From NCBI GenBank assembly GCA_913043025.1, contig CAJWLM010000019.1, positions 1 through 53,041 of the forward strand: a DNA stretch of 53,041 nucleotides, written 5' to 3'. The notes beneath the pieces were generated by a model. It did no database searches. It was given only the letters and a program-made list of their open reading frames with translations, and was not told the DNA's origin. The translations under genes were made by a program, and so were the position numbers. The stretch is from an uncultured Rhodospirillaceae bacterium (GTDB taxonomy: Bacteria; Pseudomonadota; Alphaproteobacteria; UBA8366). Shown here one piece after another: positions 37,749 to 45,725 of this stretch; positions within the stretch are counted from its first letter, which is position 1, and the number at the start of each line of letters is the position of its first letter.

Positions 37749-38924
37749 TCATGCAGCATGCGGGGTTCTGTTTTTAGGTTTTCTAAATCGTTCAATCCCA
37801 AAGGGTTCAATCTCTTTCGGCAAGTCCCCCGTCAATATCAACTGGCTTATAGTTTTAGCTGTAATTGGTGCGAGTAAAATTCCATTACGATGATGGCCGG
37901 TAGCAATAATTAGTCCCTCAACCGACGTTGGGCCGAGTATAGGTGCGTCGTCGCGGCTAGTAGGCCGATGGCCGGTCCACATTTCGTCAATCTCGAGTTC
38001 GTCTATTCCTGGCAAAGCCTCCCAGCTTTCTCTTAGGAGATGCAGAATACCTCCTGCGGTAAGTTCCGCATCAAAATCTTTTTCTTCCACCGTTGCGCCA
38101 ATCAGCAGCCTTCCATCGTTTCGTGGAACCATATAGATACCTTTAGGTGCCCAGAGGACATGCCTTAAAAGTGGCTTATTGGGATCCATTCTTAATGCAA
38201 GCATCTGGCCTTTTAGCGGTCTGATAGGGGGCAGGTCCTCTTTCGCTATCCCTCGAATTGTACGCGACCAAGCACCAGCAGCTAATACAACAAATTGGGC
38301 TGGTATTTCCTCACCATTTAAGTGAACACCGCGAACGCTACCATTTTCCGTTACAATCGAATCTACTTCACTGTAAATCTTTAGATCTCCACCTGCCCTG
38401 ACGAAGGCTATCCTAAGCGCATTAACGAGATCTCTGTTATCTACTTGATGATCTAAGGGGCTGAATATTGCACTATTTATTTTGGGTGAGAGAAACGGCT
38501 CTTTTCCACGGGCTTCAGAGCCACTCAACAATTTCGTATCTAAACCTAGGCTAGCCTGTAATTTATAATTGAACTCTAGGTCTGCAGCGTCATCACGGTC
38601 AAGCGCTACTATGATTGTACCTTCATCACGGTAGCCAATGGGCACCCCGGTTGCTTTTTCCAACTTATTTCTAAATTCGGGCCAATATTCTTGGGACTTT
38701 AAATTGAGGCTGAGAAGCGCTTGTTCGCCTGGCTCGGCTTCTGCGCGCGCAGCCAACATGCCGGCGGCCGCCCAAGTGGCCCCCCTGCCAGGTTCAGATT
38801 TTTCAACAATAGTTACTTTCGCTCCTGCTTCAGCAAGTTGCCAACCGATGCTGAGGCCACACACACCTGCGCCAATTATGACTACCGTATTTCTCAAGCT
38901 GTTTTCACAATTTATATTAGACAC
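37749..38924 (-). CDS. thiO: Glycine oxidase ThiO
   Basis: ThiO is an FAD enzyme that oxidises glycine to the imine used by ThiG. The protein has 391 residues. The dinucleotide-binding motif is VVIIGAGVCGLSIGWQLAEAG, followed by VEKSEPGRGATWAAAGMLA, and the C-terminal flavin contact is LIIATGHHRNGILLAP. GTG 38924 is the chosen start because AGGGAG sits five bases upstream. An in-frame ATG at 38945 lies inside the riboswitch and is not a sensible start. It is the first gene of thiOSGE, controlled by the TPP riboswitch. Confidence 0.94.
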   Translation of the reverse strand: MSNINCENSLRNTVVIIGAGVCGLSIGWQLAEAGAKVTIVEKSEPGRGATWAAAGMLAARAEAEPGEQALLSLNLKSQEYWPEFRNKLEKATGVPIGYRDEGTIIVALDRDDAADLEFNYKLQASLGLDTKLLSGSEARGKEPFLSPKINSAIFSPLDHQVDNRDLVNALRIAFVRAGGDLKIYSEVDSIVTENGSVRGVHLNGEEIPAQFVVLAAGAWSRTIRGIAKEDLPPIRPLKGQMLALRMDPNKPLLRHVLWAPKGIYMVPRNDGRLLIGATVEEKDFDAELTAGGILHLLRESWEALPGIDELEIDEMWTGHRPTSRDDAPILGPTSVEGLIIATGHHRNGILLAPITAKTISQLILTGDLPKEIEPFGIERFRKPKNRTPHAA

Positions 38925-38929
38925 AAAAA

Positions 38930-39013
38930 CTCCCTGCACTGGCATTAGGCCACATCAGGTTCTATGGGTATGCTCTCAGCCGACGCAACGTTACGCCAGC
39001 ACCCCAGTAAGAG
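38930..39013 (-). promoter_or_regulatory. TPP riboswitch (THI element)
   Basis: On the minus strand the conserved blocks occur in order: ACTGGGGTGC, GGCTGAGAGCATACCC (CTGAGA at 38979-38974), and ATAGAACCTGAT (CCTGAT at 38959-38954), ending GCCAGTGCAGGGA. The closing stem pairs CTCTT (39013-39009) with GGGAG (38934-38930). The GGGAG is also the Shine-Dalgarno sequence for the thiO GTG start, so TPP binding should hide it and block translation directly. Confidence 0.95.
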
Positions 39014-39026
39014 ACATTAAGGTTTT

Positions 39027-39056
39027 AGAATAGCGCTTGGGGACGGTGAATTTCAA
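39027..39056 (-). promoter_or_regulatory. Probable promoter of the thiOSGE operon
   Basis: On the minus strand TTGAAA (39056-39051) and TATTCT (39032-39027) are 18 bases apart and would start transcription just before the TPP riboswitch. It lies in the 53-bp gap after pyrE, so the thi operon need not depend on pyrE transcription. Confidence 0.4.
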
Positions 39057-39066
39057 GACTCTATAT

Positions 39067-39627
39067 CTAATGGGTTCCTAAGTCGAAATCATTCTTCGTA
39101 AATAGAGATATGAGCGTAAGTCCTTCTGCTGATAAGGTTTGCTCAGCGCCTGCTAATCTATCAACAACAGTGATAATTATTTCTACAAATGCGCCGTTTT
39201 TACGCACTGCTTCTACTGCTTGCAAAGCGGAGCCGCCCGTGGTGGTAACGTCTTCAAACACGATAGCTGTATTACCTTCACGTAAATACCCATCTACTTT
39301 TTGGTCGGTTCCATGCCCTTTTGCTTTTTTTCGGACGAAGAAGCTGGGTATTGGTTTTTCCGGATAACTTCTCAAACTGAGCTGCGAAACGATTGGCACT
39401 GCGCCCATCTCCAGTCCACCGATGCAGTCTAGTTTGTGGTTTTTGAGTTCTTTCCACAATGTATCAGTTAACAGGGTTGCTCCTTCAGGATCGAGCATCG
39501 TTTTCTTCATATCAAAGAAGGTGTGACTCGTATGTCCCGAGGCGAGTGTAAAGTTTCCCGACGTAAGCAATGATTTTTTTGCAATAATATCGCGCAACCT
39601 ATCTTTTTCGGGATTCTCTGACGACAT
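39067..39627 (-). CDS. pyrE: Orotate phosphoribosyltransferase
   Basis: PyrE makes OMP from orotate and PRPP in pyrimidine synthesis. The protein has 186 residues. The PRPP-binding motif is IVFEDVTTTGGSALQAVEAV, with the acidic pair of the canonical motif. The flexible catalytic loop RKKAKGHGTDQ has the expected lysines and histidine, and the N-terminal LASGHTSHTFFDMKK matches the orotate site. It lies 124 bp after the PrpF-like gene on the same strand and directly upstream of the thi riboswitch. Confidence 0.94.
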   Translation of the reverse strand: MSSENPEKDRLRDIIAKKSLLTSGNFTLASGHTSHTFFDMKKTMLDPEGATLLTDTLWKELKNHKLDCIGGLEMGAVPIVSQLSLRSYPEKPIPSFFVRKKAKGHGTDQKVDGYLREGNTAIVFEDVTTTGGSALQAVEAVRKNGAFVEIIITVVDRLAGAEQTLSAEGLTLISLFTKNDFDLGTH

Positions 39628-39751
39628 ACCGTTTAGCTCCTTGCTAATCTGTGAGTATGGTGATTTTAGCGCGTTTTAAATTTCTGTGCAGCCTTCTATT
39701 GACCCGGAATTTCAATCACTAGGCGTGCGTCGATAAGAGATAATAGAAGTA

Positions 39752-41005
39752 TCATGCGGCTTTAACAAATTCTGCGTAATGAGCATTAAGTGCCTCTGAA
39801 GCACCATAGATTGGAGTGTGTCCTCTTAACAAAATCTGAGTTGAACGTTCATAGGCTGCGCTGGGCATATTTATAGTTCCATCATTGGAAATGCTGCCTT
39901 CAATAGTAGCTTTCAGAACACCAGCAGGGTTGGCCATTTTAATTTCATGAAGACTATTGTCGTTTGTGAGTGGCTTTACTCCATGCACAATTTTATTGGC
40001 AACAGTCCCCGGAATTAAACATCCGGCAGCGAGGCACGCTCCGCCAGTTACCGCGAGCGATTTGTGGCAGGCCTGCGGAGTAAAATACCGGACACTCAGA
40101 CTTGCTCCGCGAGCACTTTCATGCGTGTTAGCATGACCTATAATACAAGCTTTTGGAATTGTTTCACTGGCTGCCAGCTCTTCCGGTTTGAGGGTAACGC
40201 CATCTGCATTCTTTAATTTCATTGCTAGACCTGCAGCTACCCAAAGATCTTGCATCTTTTCCATAAATATTTTGTCGGCATCCAGTTCGGCTGGATCTTC
40301 CTGAGCTGTTTTGCCAAAATCAGATGCACTGGCTATCACCATTGGTACTGCTAAGTCGACACAGGATACTTCTAGGCCATTAAAAACATCTATGGCATTA
40401 CCCGTTGGCAGTAAAGCTCCGGTTTTTGAGCCTGCAGGCTTGAGCAAGGCTAGCTGTACCCCCGGCCATTTTCCCATAACACCGGGGATCTCCGCATCTG
40501 TTGCCATCGGTTGTCCTGGCTTGGGCATGTCAATCAAGGCATGGGTAACTACACCGGTGTTTGTATTGTATATGCGAACACGCGATCGCCCCGATTGAAC
40601 TGAAATCAAGCCAATTTCCTGAGCGAATATTGGCAAGGTTGATGACATATTTCCACAATTGACACTCCAGTCGATCGCTGCTTTTCCCGGTGCAAGCTGT
40701 GCTAATGTGCTATTGATTTCAGCATCCTTGCGATCTGAGCGTCCGACTATAAACACTTTGCAACTTTGCGGAATACCTCTCCCAAGACCAGTAATTTGTC
40801 TGTCGCCGGGCACCTCCCCTTTGTGTGGCACGCCCATGAGGTGGCGTATTAATTCTTCGCGGAGCGCCTGATCCTCTGGCAGATGCTCTTCGAACAGAAC
40901 GATGCCGGTCGAAGTGCCGCCTCTCATATGGTAAACAGGAATTTCTAAAACACCAGAGAGGAAACGCGGTGTCATACCCAGGAAATGTACCTTTTTATCA
41001 ACCAT
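39752..41005 (-). CDS. PrpF-family isomerase (4-oxalomesaconate tautomerase / methylaconitate isomerase-like)
   Basis: This is a member of the PrpF (diaminopimelate-epimerase fold) family, whose known members isomerise unsaturated tricarboxylates: 2-methylaconitate, trans-aconitate, or 4-oxalomesaconate in gallate/protocatechuate 4,5-cleavage. It has 417 residues. Seen are IPVYHMRGGTSTGIVLFEE, DRQITGLGRGIPQSCKV, WSVNCGNMSSTLPIFA with the conserved Cys, and a second catalytic-region segment with VTGGACLAAGCLIPGT. The start ATG 41005 has GGAG upstream. Substrate cannot be read from sequence. It is the last gene of the accessory run beginning with the epimerase at 44532. Confidence 0.85.
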   Translation of the reverse strand: MVDKKVHFLGMTPRFLSGVLEIPVYHMRGGTSTGIVLFEEHLPEDQALREELIRHLMGVPHKGEVPGDRQITGLGRGIPQSCKVFIVGRSDRKDAEINSTLAQLAPGKAAIDWSVNCGNMSSTLPIFAQEIGLISVQSGRSRVRIYNTNTGVVTHALIDMPKPGQPMATDAEIPGVMGKWPGVQLALLKPAGSKTGALLPTGNAIDVFNGLEVSCVDLAVPMVIASASDFGKTAQEDPAELDADKIFMEKMQDLWVAAGLAMKLKNADGVTLKPEELAASETIPKACIIGHANTHESARGASLSVRYFTPQACHKSLAVTGGACLAAGCLIPGTVANKIVHGVKPLTNDNSLHEIKMANPAGVLKATIEGSISNDGTINMPSAAYERSTQILLRGHTPIYGASEALNAHYAEFVKAA

Positions 41006-41042
41006 CTAATTCTCCATTTCTCAAAGGATTTATTTGGTAAAG

Positions 41043-41999
41043 CTAGCTTGTGAAACGCGGCATGTCCAAGCCTACACCTACCAAGTGTCCAAATAGATCG
41101 TAAATTTTGTCGACGGTGGGCTGAGGAAGTGGTGGCGATAAGATTGACGACAGATTAGTTTTAAGATGCTCTACGTTTCCAGTGCCAAAGAGCAATACAT
41201 CGACACCTGGTTCGTGGCGGACAAACCTATAAGCTGCATCGATAACACTTCTCGCGCCGCCTTCAACTATCAGGAAGTCCAGCGGTTCGCCTACAGCAAG
41301 GGCCGGGTCAATTTTCCGTTCGGCAGCAAGTACCTCAAGGGTTTCTTTTAAGTATTCTCTATCCGAAAAAATGCTTCTAACAGCGTACATGAGAAGCGTC
41401 CCGACACCATTGTTTTGTGTGAGGGGAAAGATTGTGTTTCGTGCTTGTTGGCACATTAAATGGTAGGCTACCATGCAGACTTCCCAAATATCTTCCTTCA
41501 GCGCTTTTTCGATAACTGTGTGGTGGGGGTCACAGGATGCCGACTCGGTAAGGCCAAGGTGCCTGATTTTACCTTTTTCTTTTTCTTTGAGTAGAGCAGG
41601 CGCAAGTTCATTTAAGCTATAGTCGTATTCCTCTGGTTTAACGCCATGTAAATTGAGCACGTCAACGTAATCCGTGTTCAGTCGTTTAAGAGAAGAATTA
41701 AATCTGCAAATAACTTCGTCGGCACTGAGACAGCCATCGGAATTGCGAATTGTGGATTTGGTGGCGAGCACAATTTCTTCTCGTGGAAACGATTTTATTG
41801 CCTCACCGACAATTCGGTCTGAACCATAGTTTTCGGCTGTATCTATGAAATTGATGCCAAGATCAATTGCTTCGTGAAGGATGGCGATCGATTGCTTGGT
41901 TGTTTTGCCTGTTTTAATTCCCAAGCGACTATTTCCGCCGGTGCCAATACCTGCAACACTCACTTTGAGGCCGGTTTTGCCGAGTTTAGTATATTCCAT
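41043..41999 (-). CDS. Aldo/keto reductase
   Basis: This is an NAD(P)H-dependent oxidoreductase with a TIM-barrel AKR fold, 318 residues. The catalytic tetrad is visible: Asp and Tyr in FIDTAENYG (about residues 51-59), Lys in LATKS, His in LNLHGVKPEEY. The N-terminal MEYTKLGKTGLKVSVAGIGTGG is typical of the short-chain alcohol/aldehyde AKR group. It lies 37 bp upstream of the PrpF-like gene and 55 bp downstream of the GST gene, so it is likely to be in the same transcript. The substrate is unknown. Confidence 0.88.
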   Translation of the reverse strand: MEYTKLGKTGLKVSVAGIGTGGNSRLGIKTGKTTKQSIAILHEAIDLGINFIDTAENYGSDRIVGEAIKSFPREEIVLATKSTIRNSDGCLSADEVICRFNSSLKRLNTDYVDVLNLHGVKPEEYDYSLNELAPALLKEKEKGKIRHLGLTESASCDPHHTVIEKALKEDIWEVCMVAYHLMCQQARNTIFPLTQNNGVGTLLMYAVRSIFSDREYLKETLEVLAAERKIDPALAVGEPLDFLIVEGGARSVIDAAYRFVRHEPGVDVLLFGTGNVEHLKTNLSSILSPPLPQPTVDKIYDLFGHLVGVGLDMPRFTS

Positions 42000-42054
42000 G
42001 GTAAAGAATTGCCTGGCTGAATTTGGGGGATATAAATGTTTTCAATTTCCCATC

Positions 42055-42660
42055 TCAAGCATTAGGACGAGATGTTGTGGCAAATGATTGATGATGTTCG
42101 ATTTCCTTCATCCAGGCGTCTAAGCGTGGGTGTTTAACTCGCCAATTATCCTCTGCGCCACGCCAGTCAGCATAGGAAAGAGCACAGGCGACAGTTAATG
42201 CACCCATATGCGTTTTACCTTCAAGCTCAGAAACAATCCCATCCAATGCTCCATACAATCGATTCGAACGGTGGGTTTCTTTATTGAGAATAGTGGGCGA
42301 TTGCTCAGACGTATCCAGTCTATTTTGACTGCTGCGAGTAAATAATGAGTCCATTAGAACAGATCCCACTGACTCCATTGTTTGACAGGAAAGGCGTTCC
42401 GCAGGATCCTTCGGGTATAGCTTCCCGCCCGAGATATCATTCATGTGCTGAGCAATCAATATGCATTCCGAAAGCCCAATCCCATCATCTAACAAAAGAG
42501 TTGGAGCCTTGCCCGATGGGTGTGCTGATAAAAGAGTGTCTAAGTTTTCGGGGATAGGCGACACATCAATTTCTTCGCATTGATTACCGTACCCGGCCTC
42601 AATAATCGCTATTCTTGCACGTCGGCTATACGGGGATGTTGGTGTCATAAATAACTTCAT
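42055..42660 (-). CDS. Glutathione S-transferase family protein
   Basis: The protein has 201 residues with a thioredoxin-like N-terminal domain and a helical C-terminal domain. MKLFMTPTSPYSRRARIAI carries the active-site Ser region, HPSGKAPTLLLDDG is the cis-Pro loop, and LSECILIAQHM the glutathione gamma-Glu contact (Ser-Glu replacing the usual E/S-S). The C-terminal domain has ALTVACALSYADWR. Such proteins can act as isomerases or lyases in catabolic clusters as well as in detoxification. It sits between the aldo/keto reductase and the amidohydrolase genes, all on the minus strand. Confidence 0.85.
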   Translation of the reverse strand: MKLFMTPTSPYSRRARIAIIEAGYGNQCEEIDVSPIPENLDTLLSAHPSGKAPTLLLDDGIGLSECILIAQHMNDISGGKLYPKDPAERLSCQTMESVGSVLMDSLFTRSSQNRLDTSEQSPTILNKETHRSNRLYGALDGIVSELEGKTHMGALTVACALSYADWRGAEDNWRVKHPRLDAWMKEIEHHQSFATTSRPNA

Positions 42661-42739
42661 ACCAAATATTACCTGTAATTTTACAATTCAAAATCTTTAT
42701 CAAGTTAGTGCATTTGTTTTCGACTAGACTATAGTTGAT

Positions 42740-43606
42740 CTATGGGTCAAACCCGTATAACTGCCCGGCATTAGTAGATAAAACCATTCGGCGCGTCTCA
42801 CCATCACTTATCCAATCAAAAATTGGATCTATGCAGTCGGCGCTCTCCGGCATGCCAGAAAATGGGAACTTAGGATGTGGCCAATTAAGGGCAAAAAGCA
42901 AGCGGTCAGGTCGGTTTTTCGTAAGTTTTTTTGCTCTTGCCTTTAGATCTTCATAAAATGGAGGGCCGGATAATGAATTCAGGTAGAAGGCCGAGAGACG
43001 CACCCATACGTTCTCACAAACTTGCAAAAGTCTAAGTAGTTCGCAGAAATTTGCTCCGGCGTCACCTTCTCTGGGATCGGTTCTGCCAAAATGATCAAAT
43101 ATAATGGGGCACGGGAGCTCGGAGAGCATCTTGCCGTAGTCCAGAATAAAGTTGGGGTTTTTATCTTGTAGTTGTAATACCCATCCAAATGGCGCGATTT
43201 TTTTTGCAATCCCCTTCACCTGATCTAATGTTATGTCGTTATTAGAACTTGATACTCGCACCCCTCGAATGCCCCTCACGTGTAAGCGTCGAATCTCCGC
43301 ACACTCAATTTCGGGAGAAACTACAGCAGTTCCACGCGCAAAATTCTGGCCAAGCAGTTCTATTGCATCCAAAGTAATCGAATTGTCTGTGCCATACATT
43401 GAAGAATGCACAATAACACAGCGTTCAATCCCTAGCCTCTTAAGCATTGCCTTATAGGCATCGACTGTTGCCAACCGTTTATTATTTACTGTCCTTGGAT
43501 ACTGCTCAAGCGCCCCGTAAATGTGTGAGTGCGTATCGCATGTCTTTAACGGTGCTTTAAAAAGAGGCGTTCTACCAGCATCTTCCGTAAAATCGATATC
43601 GGTCAC
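42740..43606 (-). CDS. Amidohydrolase-superfamily lactonase (LigI/galactarolactone isomerase-like)
   Basis: This is a TIM-barrel metal-independent-type amidohydrolase of the 2-pyrone-4,6-dicarboxylate lactonase / D-galactarolactone isomerase group, 288 residues. H-x-H is CDTHSHIYG (H26, H28), the strand-5/6 His is IIFDHFGRTD (H172), and the C-terminal motif reads LNWPHPKFP. In LigI the residue before WPHP is the catalytic Asp248, whereas here it is Asn241. GVRVSSSN and LSAFYLNS supply the usual substrate-side region. GTG 43606 overlaps the epimerase stop by four bases. The reaction is probably lactone or ester hydrolysis or isomerisation; the substrate is unknown. Confidence 0.82.
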   Translation of the reverse strand: MTDIDFTEDAGRTPLFKAPLKTCDTHSHIYGALEQYPRTVNNKRLATVDAYKAMLKRLGIERCVIVHSSMYGTDNSITLDAIELLGQNFARGTAVVSPEIECAEIRRLHVRGIRGVRVSSSNNDITLDQVKGIAKKIAPFGWVLQLQDKNPNFILDYGKMLSELPCPIIFDHFGRTDPREGDAGANFCELLRLLQVCENVWVRLSAFYLNSLSGPPFYEDLKARAKKLTKNRPDRLLFALNWPHPKFPFSGMPESADCIDPIFDWISDGETRRMVLSTNAGQLYGFDP

Positions 43607-44532
43607 CTAATTATTCCTGTTTTAATAAACTCATCTCGGAGCGCTTCTTGGACTGTAAATTGCGGTTTAAATCCTAGATCATCCCGAAGCCTTTTGGTTA
43701 CCATGTGTCCGCCTCCCCTGAGTGAGGGGCCAGTGAAATTTACCTTGCCAGAGTTTGGCGCGAGGCTCCTGATCATTTGGTAATATTCTTTGTAACTAAT
43801 GCAATTTTCATCGGGGCCAGCTACATTATAAACAGGGAAGGAAGGTTTGGGGTGGCGCAAAGCAGCGATGGTGGCGCCGACTGCATCATCAATGTATGTG
43901 TATTGTGTACGTTCTTCACCGGAAAGAAAGTTTATGTCTATGTTTTCCCCCGTCACAATTTTTTTTATACGGTCGCGGACGGCTGCCATTCCTTCACCTT
44001 TTACCTTAGAGGGGCCGATAACGCCCGAGTATCTGAGAGCAAGAAAAGATAAATTATTTTGTTTTGCGAAACGATTTCCTATTATTTCACAGTAATATTT
44101 TCCAGCTCCATAGATTGATCTTGCGCCAGGGTTCATTGTTTCCTCGAACGGGCCTCTACCGCCACCATACACCGCAATTGTGCTAGCAAAGATAAAACGG
44201 TCAACGCCTGCTACAACCGCCTCTTTTAAAATGTTTATGGTAGCCGCCACGTTGACAGCATTAGCTCGTTGAGGGTTGTTTTCGCAATCTCCTATTAACA
44301 TCGCTGCAAGATGTATGACTTGGTTTGGTTGGGCGGACTCAATCGTTGCCTTCACATCATTGGGGTTTGTTATATCGCAGCAATAAAAATCGATTTTATT
44401 CTCTAGACCAGATAGCTCATTGCACGTGGGTGAATGCCTAGCAGCAATGGCGACATGTTCACCTTGATCAAAGAGGTTTGTTGCCAAACCGGTTCCGATA
44501 GAGCCTGTCCCGCCGAAAATGAGAATTGTCAT
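43603..44532 (-). CDS. NAD-dependent epimerase/dehydratase (extended SDR)
   Basis: The protein has 309 residues. The Rossmann motif is IFGGTGSIGTGLA (about residues 5-17). An adenine-side Asp lies in FYCCDITNPNDV, and the catalytic Ser/Thr and Tyr-Lys in FASTIAVYGGG and SIYGAGKYYCE. The body resembles UDP-glucose 4-epimerase or uronate-dehydrogenase-type SDRs, with LRYSGVIGPSKVKGEGM and VYNVAGPDENCISYKEY. Because it is translationally coupled to a lactonase-like gene, sugar or uronate dehydrogenation followed by lactone hydrolysis is one attractive reading, but that is inference. It is divergent from the Gfo/Idh/MocA gene. Confidence 0.85.
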   Translation of the reverse strand: MTILIFGGTGSIGTGLATNLFDQGEHVAIAARHSPTCNELSGLENKIDFYCCDITNPNDVKATIESAQPNQVIHLAAMLIGDCENNPQRANAVNVAATINILKEAVVAGVDRFIFASTIAVYGGGRGPFEETMNPGARSIYGAGKYYCEIIGNRFAKQNNLSFLALRYSGVIGPSKVKGEGMAAVRDRIKKIVTGENIDINFLSGEERTQYTYIDDAVGATIAALRHPKPSFPVYNVAGPDENCISYKEYYQMIRSLAPNSGKVNFTGPSLRGGGHMVTKRLRDDLGFKPQFTVQEALRDEFIKTGIIR

Positions 44533-44647
44533 GATACTTTTTAATGTTATCCATTGTTAAAAATTATTCTGCACGAACTAGTTCCCAAACTATCGCAAGC
44601 CTCTATACTCAGCAAATCAAATTACGAGACACATAGGAGCTAATATA

Positions 44648-45715
44648 ATGGCAATTAAACCGATACGTGTTGGTCTTATCGGCGCTGGTGGTAACATGAA
44701 GAGCCGCCATATTCCGGGTTTTCAAAACATCAATGGTGTCTCCCTGGCTGCTGTTTCAAATCGGTCGTATGCCTCTGGAAAGAAAATTGCGGATGAGTTT
44801 GGGATACAGAAAGCTTGTCATGATTGGATGGAAATAATAGAGGATGAAACGATTGATGCGGTTTGTATTGGCACCTGGCCATACATGCACGAGACACTCA
44901 CGGTTAGTGCTTTAGATCATGGGAAGCATGTTTTATGCGAGGCGCGGATGGCAATGAATTCGGCTGAAGCACATCGAATGCTCAAAGTGTCTATGGAATA
45001 TCCACGCCAAGTGGCGCAAATCGTGCCATCACCGCGTACTTTCGCCATTGATCGAACCATTATCGAAATGATGGGCAAGGGATACATCGGGGATTTGATT
45101 TCTGTAGACGCGCGGGTTAACACTGGCAGCGCGTTTCCTAAGAATGACTCACCAATGCATTGGCGCTTCTCGCGAGAGTTCTCCGGCAACAATATAATGG
45201 CTATGGGAATTTTGTATGAGGCGATGATGCGTTGGGTCGGCACAGCAAAATCCGTCCAGGCGCTTGGCCAATCGGTGATCAAACATCGCGTCGGCCCCGA
45301 TAAGAGCCGGTTGCAAATGACCATACCAGACCATGTGGATTGCATCTGCGAAATGGAGCAGGGCGGTACCATGCGTTATAGCATTTCGTCCGTGCTCGGC
45401 CATTCGCCTATGAGCATCGAATGTCATATCTTCGGCACTGAAGGCACAATCTCCGTGCTTGAAAAACATGGTGGCAAGCTGGAGGTCTATGCAGGCAAGC
45501 GCAAGGACAAAAATATCAAACGGGTAAATATCCCCAAATCGAAGCAAGGTTTTTGGCGCGTTGAGGAAGAATTCATCAACGCAATTCGCGGTAAGGAAGA
45601 AGTCAAACTCACCGACTTAACAACGGCGACTAAATATATGGAATGGACTGACGCTGTGACACTTTCCATGCGTCGCGGCGAGAAAATCTATTTGCCGTTG
45701 GCGGATCGGGACTAA
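44648..45715 (+). CDS. Gfo/Idh/MocA-family oxidoreductase with EAR in place of the EKP motif
   Basis: The protein has 355 residues with an N-terminal NAD(P) Rossmann domain (VGLIGAGGNMKSRHIPGF) and a C-terminal alpha/beta substrate domain. Family members usually carry EKP, with the Lys taking part in catalysis. Here the segment reads GKHVLCEARMAMN, with C97-E98-A99-R100, so that lysine is gone. HWRFSREFSGNNIMAMG lies where the second catalytic region is expected. The base composition appears G+C-richer than the genes to its left. The start ATG 44648 has AGGAG upstream. The substrate is unknown, and it could be a non-dehydrogenase or use a different residue. Confidence 0.85.
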   Translation: MAIKPIRVGLIGAGGNMKSRHIPGFQNINGVSLAAVSNRSYASGKKIADEFGIQKACHDWMEIIEDETIDAVCIGTWPYMHETLTVSALDHGKHVLCEARMAMNSAEAHRMLKVSMEYPRQVAQIVPSPRTFAIDRTIIEMMGKGYIGDLISVDARVNTGSAFPKNDSPMHWRFSREFSGNNIMAMGILYEAMMRWVGTAKSVQALGQSVIKHRVGPDKSRLQMTIPDHVDCICEMEQGGTMRYSISSVLGHSPMSIECHIFGTEGTISVLEKHGGKLEVYAGKRKDKNIKRVNIPKSKQGFWRVEEEFINAIRGKEEVKLTDLTTATKYMEWTDAVTLSMRRGEKIYLPLADRD

Positions 45716-45725
45716 ACAAAAAAGG

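Noticed and set aside
42250-42275. GATTCGAACG-type T-arm resembling a tRNA
   Set aside because: It lies in the GST coding sequence and no acceptor or anticodon stem surrounds it.
44648-45715. Assignment of the Gfo/Idh/MocA protein as LigC (CHMS dehydrogenase) to complete a protocatechuate 4,5-pathway
   Set aside because: LigC is shorter and keeps a more canonical motif region; this protein has the EAR variant and a different C-terminal half. No LigAB, LigJ or LigK is present.
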